Shown one piece after another: positions 39,956 through 43,385 of a stretch of DNA of 43,385 bases. A program made the position numbers and the translations under genes. How positions within the stretch are numbered: the first letter of the stretch is position 1; each line of letters starts with the position of its first letter. The notes under the pieces were generated by a model. The model had not been told where the DNA came from and ran no database searches. It saw nothing but the letters and a program-made list of their open reading frames with translations. Source of the DNA: Synergistales bacterium (GTDB lineage Bacteria; Synergistota; Synergistia; Synergistales; Aminobacteriaceae); the NCBI GenBank assembly GCA_025997955.1, contig BNVH01000021.1, positions 1 to 43,385 of the forward strand, in the 5' to 3' direction.

Positions 39956-40444
39956 TCAATCCTCTCCTTTGCTCGGAGTGTCCCAATCAAACGTCTTGTC
40001 GCCCGACGCTATGTTCTTGACTACGACTTTCCAAGTCTTTTTGCCGGCTTCCGACGCGGCGCTCGCTTTGTATCCGCCGTTGACGGTTAGAGTGTATTTC
40101 TTGCCTGTTGTATCGGTAGAGACAACGTACGTAAACCACATCGGGGGGTCGTCACCTGTTATGTCGAACGAAAACGAACCTCGCGCCTCAACAGGCGGCG
40201 AACCCCAAGAGTAAGTCTCGCCGTTTGCCGCGAGATTCTTCGCCATAATATCCGCCACGCTCATAGTGGCGTGCTCCATGATACTCCATTGCTCGAACGT
40301 GGAGTCGTATCTTACGTTCATATGCGCCATAGCCAAGACCGCGCCGCAGATTATGACCAAAAACAGCATCATAATCATAACCAAAGGCAAGACAAAACCG
40401 CGACGCGAGGTTTTTAAACCGAACGGCCTTTGTTTTATATTCAT
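39956..40444 (-). CDS. PilX-like minor prepilin without Glu5
   Basis: 162 residues from ATG 40444 (GGGGAGAAATTAAGA upstream). RRGFVLPLVMIMMLFLVII is a prepilin-type leader and helix but +5 is Pro/Leu, not Glu, as in PilX/GspK-type minor proteins that can cap a pilus tip. The head includes ITGDDPPMWFTYVV. It is co-transcribed with the next prepilin gene. Confidence 0.75.
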   Translation of the reverse strand: MNIKQRPFGLKTSRRGFVLPLVMIMMLFLVIICGAVLAMAHMNVRYDSTFEQWSIMEHATMSVADIMAKNLAANGETYSWGSPPVEARGSFSFDITGDDPPMWFTYVVSTDTTGKKYTLTVNGGYKASAASEAGKKTWKVVVKNIASGDKTFDWDTPSKGED

Positions 40445-40537
40445 TCTTAATTTCTCCCCTCAGACCTCAAAATCACGCCGACAAAACCACCTCGAGAAAA
40501 ATTCACGTTAGACGCGTATATATGAATCTGCTGAGTA

Positions 40538-41824
40538 TTATACCATTAAAGACGCTATTTTCTCCCAAGCCGCCGTCAACGCGACCCGAACCGTCCTTTC
40601 TCTTATGAGCGCGCGCCTGTCGGGGTCTTGTGAATCGGAGCGCTTTACATCCGTGCCATACCCTCCGCCGAGGTTGCGCGTGAAGGATTCGCATTCGGTT
40701 TTATCGCCGTATGGGCTTTTGAAAGCGACGGCAAACCAAACGGTTCCAACGGGCTTTTCCTCGCTTCCGCCGTCAGGCCCGGCTATACCCGTCACGGCCA
40801 CCGAAATGGACGTGTCGTAGAGGGCGAGTGCGCCTTTTGCCATGGCCTCTACGCATTCTTTGCTGACCGCGCCGAAAGTGCGTAAAATATCGTCGCTTAC
40901 GCCCAGAACCCGTTTTTTGGCTTCGTTGCTGTAGACCACGGCGCTGCCGATAAAGACGCTTGAGCTGCCCGGAAGGTCCGTCAGGTTCGCGCCGAGAAGT
41001 CCGCCCGTGCAAGATTCCGCGAAGGATATGGTTAAATTTTTATCTTTACCTTGTCTCAAAATAGCCTCAGACAAAGTGACGCATCCAACGGGGAGAATTT
41101 CGCGCTCGAAACGCTCGTACATAACGCGAATAGACGCTTCCACAAGTGATTTTTCGCCCCTTATGACGAACTCCACCAACCCAAAAGACGGCAATATGGA
41201 GATATGCAGGCGCTCGTCCGCCACGAGCTCTGGCACGCGCGCGACCACAAGACTTTCCGGAACGTCCACTATGGCGACGGACTTCCAGCAGTACAACCCG
41301 TCGCGACTTGAGGTTATAAGCGACGAAATCTCCTGGCGCACCATAGCTTTATACTCAAATGGAACACCTGGAAAAACCCATACCTTTGTGCCGCTTCTCT
41401 CAAAAAATATGCCAAGAGCGGAACCCGCGGGGTTGTAGACGCTCTTCGCGCTGACCGGAATTAAAGCCTGCATGTCTCGTGTTTTTTCGAGTAGTTCGCG
41501 AATATACGCGTCGTAGCGCGAAAGCACGCGGTTATATTGCGTGTCGTCTAACGCAAGCTCGCACTTTAGATATTGCGCTACGGCAAACCGCGTCTTGTCG
41601 TCATGGGTGGGCCCAAGTCCGCCCGACATCACAAGCATATCGACTTTCCCGACCCACCTGTTCAGGGCGTCTTCGACACAGGATAGCTCGTCTGGCACAA
41701 GCTCCGCGCGCCGTACCTCCCAGCCGGCGTCGTGCAAAAGGCGAGCCAAAAAGGAGCAGTTTGTCTCGCGCCTTATACCGCTAAGCAGTTCATCCCCTAT
41801 GGCGACAAGGGCCGCGGTCTTCAT
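40538..41824 (-). CDS. cinA: CinA-family protein (competence/nicotinamide nucleotide amidase)
   Basis: 428 residues from ATG 41824 with GGAGATGATTTC before it; the longer open frame is unsupported. The N-terminal molybdopterin-binding-like domain has ALVAIGDELLSGI and MSGGLGPTHDDKTRFAVA. The C-terminal amidase domain has SFAESCTGGLLGANLTDLPG, SNEAKKRVLGV and VAVTGIAGPDGGSEEKPVGTV. CinA deamidates NMN and cleans up damaged pyridine nucleotides; it is competence-linked in some species. It has a small extra loop near the C-terminus (GGGYGTDVKRSDSQD). Start overlaps the SprA-like stop. Confidence 0.94.
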   Translation of the reverse strand: MKTAALVAIGDELLSGIRRETNCSFLARLLHDAGWEVRRAELVPDELSCVEDALNRWVGKVDMLVMSGGLGPTHDDKTRFAVAQYLKCELALDDTQYNRVLSRYDAYIRELLEKTRDMQALIPVSAKSVYNPAGSALGIFFERSGTKVWVFPGVPFEYKAMVRQEISSLITSSRDGLYCWKSVAIVDVPESLVVARVPELVADERLHISILPSFGLVEFVIRGEKSLVEASIRVMYERFEREILPVGCVTLSEAILRQGKDKNLTISFAESCTGGLLGANLTDLPGSSSVFIGSAVVYSNEAKKRVLGVSDDILRTFGAVSKECVEAMAKGALALYDTSISVAVTGIAGPDGGSEEKPVGTVWFAVAFKSPYGDKTECESFTRNLGGGYGTDVKRSDSQDPDRRALIRERTVRVALTAAWEKIASLMV

Positions 41825-41853
41825 GAAATCATCTCCTGTTCTCATCTCCTGTT

Positions 41854-42921
41854 CTATGCGGCTATGACGAACTCGCTCTCCCATTCGCGCATGTATCGCG
41901 CCATATCTTCGGTTTCTCTATTTTCTTCGTTTTCTTCGTTTTTATTCATGTTCTCGAAGCCGCGCCCAAGCGCCCAAAGCCCGTTTGGCGAGGCGTTGCG
42001 AGAATAAGTCTCCTCAACTTCCTCGCTCTTCGGCGTCTCGGTTTTTTTGGAGCTTTCAAAAGCCTCTTCCGTCTCGCCGCCGCGTATCCGTTCAGAACGC
42101 ATATCGGCTTTGACAGATGAAACACCTAACTTGGAGGCTCCCTCCGCTGTATTGGACGCCCTTGCCGCTATCTGCTGACGGGCCTGAGCCGCCGCCGCCG
42201 CGGCTGACGCCGCCACGGCTCTGTCTTGGCCGGAGGGCTCGCCTGGGGCTAATGCGGCGCGCTGCGCCCGCTCCATGTTTCTGAGCGTTTCCTCCGGGTT
42301 GGAGCTTGACGCTACATGAATCGGAACTTCTCCGCCCGTTATGTAACTGCGCCCGTCGGGGCCCGTCGTGTAAGTATAGCTGACGCCCCCGGCAAGGCTT
42401 CCGGCGGCGGCTTGGTGCGCGGCCTCGTGCGCCACCACTTCGCGCTCTATTTGCTTGAGCTCCTGAACGGCCGCGCTGTTGGGGTCGGGCTGTTCGGGCT
42501 TAGACGAGCTCGGCTCGGCCTTAGCGTTGGACTGAGTTTTCGGCGTGTCAGGAGATGGCTTCTCGGTAGGCTGAACGCCCGCTTTCGGCTGCGCCGGCGT
42601 CAGAGTCTGGCGTTTAACCCCGCCGCCTATTCTATTGACCGCTTTTTCGTCGCCCTGAATCATAACCTCAGCGCCTGAGATATACCGGCGTCCGTCCGCG
42701 CCAACGGCGTAGTGATAGACAGTTGTAACCTCCGCGCCCGGCGAGGCCGCCTTTAACGCGCGTTCCTGAGACAGGACCTGTTGCTCTCCTATGGACAGCG
42801 CGTTTGACGCGGACGAGGATGACTGTTCGCTGGCTTCTTTTTGGGCGCCAAGCGAGCGAAGTGTGTTGCGCGCGGGCTGAAGATAACCGCCCGACAGCAT
42901 AGACGTTACGTCCATTATCAT
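41854..42921 (-). CDS. SprA-like putative metalloprotease
   Basis: 355 residues from ATG 42921, chosen for GAGGTGACCTTAAT upstream. A long low-complexity Pro/Ser/Lys linker (about residues 120-165) leads to REVVAHEAAHQAAAG, an HExxH-type zinc motif, followed by VSYTYTTGPDGRSYITGGEV, the family hairpin. An earlier VYHYAVGADGRRYISGAEV repeats that hairpin without the HExxH, an internal duplication. The C-terminus is rich in Ala and Glu. There is no clear signal peptide. The family is predicted to be catalytic, but substrate and role are unknown. Confidence 0.85.
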   Translation of the reverse strand: MIMDVTSMLSGGYLQPARNTLRSLGAQKEASEQSSSSASNALSIGEQQVLSQERALKAASPGAEVTTVYHYAVGADGRRYISGAEVMIQGDEKAVNRIGGGVKRQTLTPAQPKAGVQPTEKPSPDTPKTQSNAKAEPSSSKPEQPDPNSAAVQELKQIEREVVAHEAAHQAAAGSLAGGVSYTYTTGPDGRSYITGGEVPIHVASSSNPEETLRNMERAQRAALAPGEPSGQDRAVAASAAAAAAQARQQIAARASNTAEGASKLGVSSVKADMRSERIRGGETEEAFESSKKTETPKSEEVEETYSRNASPNGLWALGRGFENMNKNEENEENRETEDMARYMREWESEFVIAA

Positions 42922-43001
42922 ATTAAGGTCACCTCTTTGCATTATAATTTTTACAATTTCAAAATTATTATACATTAACAATCGCAAACAGAGCAAACGC
43001 A

Positions 43002-43033
43002 TAAAAAAGAACGACCAACCAAGGACAGTCGTT
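43002..43033 (-). terminator. possible terminator upstream of the SprA-like gene
   Basis: AACGAC / GTCGTT stem with a 12-base loop followed on the minus strand by CTTTTTTAT. The 262-bp gap 42922-43183 otherwise contains no gene I can support. Confidence 0.3.
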
Positions 43034-43146
43034 TCTACGGGTAATCTGCCCCCCTGAACGCGGCTTTGACAGCCGATACATTGGCCCCGTGAACAAAAAG
43101 AGCCTCTACGCACAAGGCATATCCTGTCCTTTGATGTAAAATCAGT

Positions 43147-43152
43147 TATAAT
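43147..43152 (+). promoter_or_regulatory. -10 box for the gene at 43184
   Basis: TATAAT 32 bp before the ATG; no convincing -35 hexamer at 17 bases. Confidence 0.4.
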
Positions 43153-43183
43153 TGCATTATGAAGAAATAGGGGGGAATAGCCA

Positions 43184-43385
43184 ATGACCGGAACAAAACA
43201 GGGCGAGAACACCAAAATCAAGGACAGCGACGCCAAGGAAACAGAGAGGTTTCCTTTCGATGACTTCTGGAAAGATCTCGTGAAGAGATTTTTCTATCCG
43301 CTGATTAAAAGAGCGATACCATCGCTCTATGAAGAGGCGGACAGTGGTAAGGAGCCAGATTTTCTCGACAAGGAGTTTCAGGACA
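43184..43385 (+). CDS. Rpn/DUF4351-like protein, N-terminal part (cut by window end)
   Basis: ATG 43184 behind GGGGGGAATAGCCA; 67 codons are visible before the edge. After a charged start, FPFDDFWKDLVKRFFYPLIK and EPDFLDKEFQD match the beginning of the Rpn/PD-(D/E)XK-like or DUF4351 proteins, where an amphipathic helix is followed by a conserved FLDKE. These are often called putative transposase or recombination-promoting nuclease. The nuclease motif itself is outside the window, so the assignment is provisional. Confidence 0.55.
   Translation, partial: MTGTKQGENTKIKDSDAKETERFPFDDFWKDLVKRFFYPLIKRAIPSLYEEADSGKEPDFLDKEFQD

Noticed and set aside
42922..43236. Extended frame upstream of the SprA-like gene with a hydrophobic start
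   Set aside because: A good ribosome binding site sits before ATG 42921 and the extension includes promoter-like AT-rich sequence and Cys/Phe-rich random-looking peptide.
1..43385. tRNA, rRNA, CRISPR arrays, complete insertion sequences
   Set aside because: I saw no cloverleaf, no regularly spaced repeat-spacer pattern and no transposase with inverted ends; the only mobile-type gene is the truncated Rpn/DUF4351-like start at the right edge.

Overview
The window looks like a chromosomal segment from a diderm (Gram-negative-type) anaerobe or gut-associated bacterium. The evidence is a periplasmic Skp/OmpH-like chaperone, a pair of minor type IV pilin-like proteins, a full run of meso-DAP/lysine genes, an EFR1-type ferredoxin fusion and a secreted serpin. 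The overall gene content and the frequent TTG/GTG starts would fit Synergistota, but this is an inference from style and not a proven assignment. There are no rRNA, tRNA or CRISPR features that I can support.

Layout. (1) 1-5.5 kb is an AT-rich, heavily damaged end of a surface-polysaccharide region. It holds two large multi-pass membrane proteins (one with a 14-base poly-G/C tract in its coding sequence), three remnants of related SAM methyltransferases, two copies of a small beta-rich domain, and several frameshifts or in-frame TAG stops. (2) 5.5-10.2 kb, on the minus strand and joined by ATGA/GTGA/TAATG overlaps, is an intact sugar-modification operon: split transketolase (N and C halves), an epimerase-GT2 glycosyltransferase fusion, and a zinc-ribbon methyltransferase. 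A plausible promoter lies at 10214-10243. The damaged genes of block 1 are the 3' end of this transcription unit. (3) 10.4-15.5 kb is accessory: an ABC exporter with an unusual C-terminal tail, a YhcG-type PDDEXK nuclease, an ankyrin protein and a Fic protein. (4) 15.5-26.2 kb, all minus strand, is housekeeping: asd, dapA, an SSB-like protein with a Cys/Gly-tailed small protein, DedA, dapF, DUF362-ferredoxin, CheC, OmpH, glpX, serpin, QueT-like ECF component and class II aldolase. (5) 26.4-33.6 kb, plus strand, is a probable operon: ribokinase-like kinase with an acidic insert, GNAT-EFR1 fusion, two tandem AMP-forming acyl ligases, exonuclease III and an alpha/beta hydrolase. (6) 33.6-43.4 kb holds ruvX-alaS (minus), galK (plus), an AAA/DUF4143 ATPase behind a 17-bp perfect palindrome, two prepilin-like genes, cinA, an SprA-like metalloprotease and the start of an Rpn/DUF4351-like protein.

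The most interesting part is blocks 1-2: an envelope-sugar operon whose proximal genes are intact and tightly coupled, while its distal cassette shows a phase-variation-type homopolymer, duplicated and recombined methyltransferase segments and localised stop/frameshift lesions. The other 38 kb shows no such lesions, so random sequencing error alone is an unlikely explanation. Together this suggests a contingency or recombination zone for a surface glycan. Function assignments are from motif reading only; no database search was possible.
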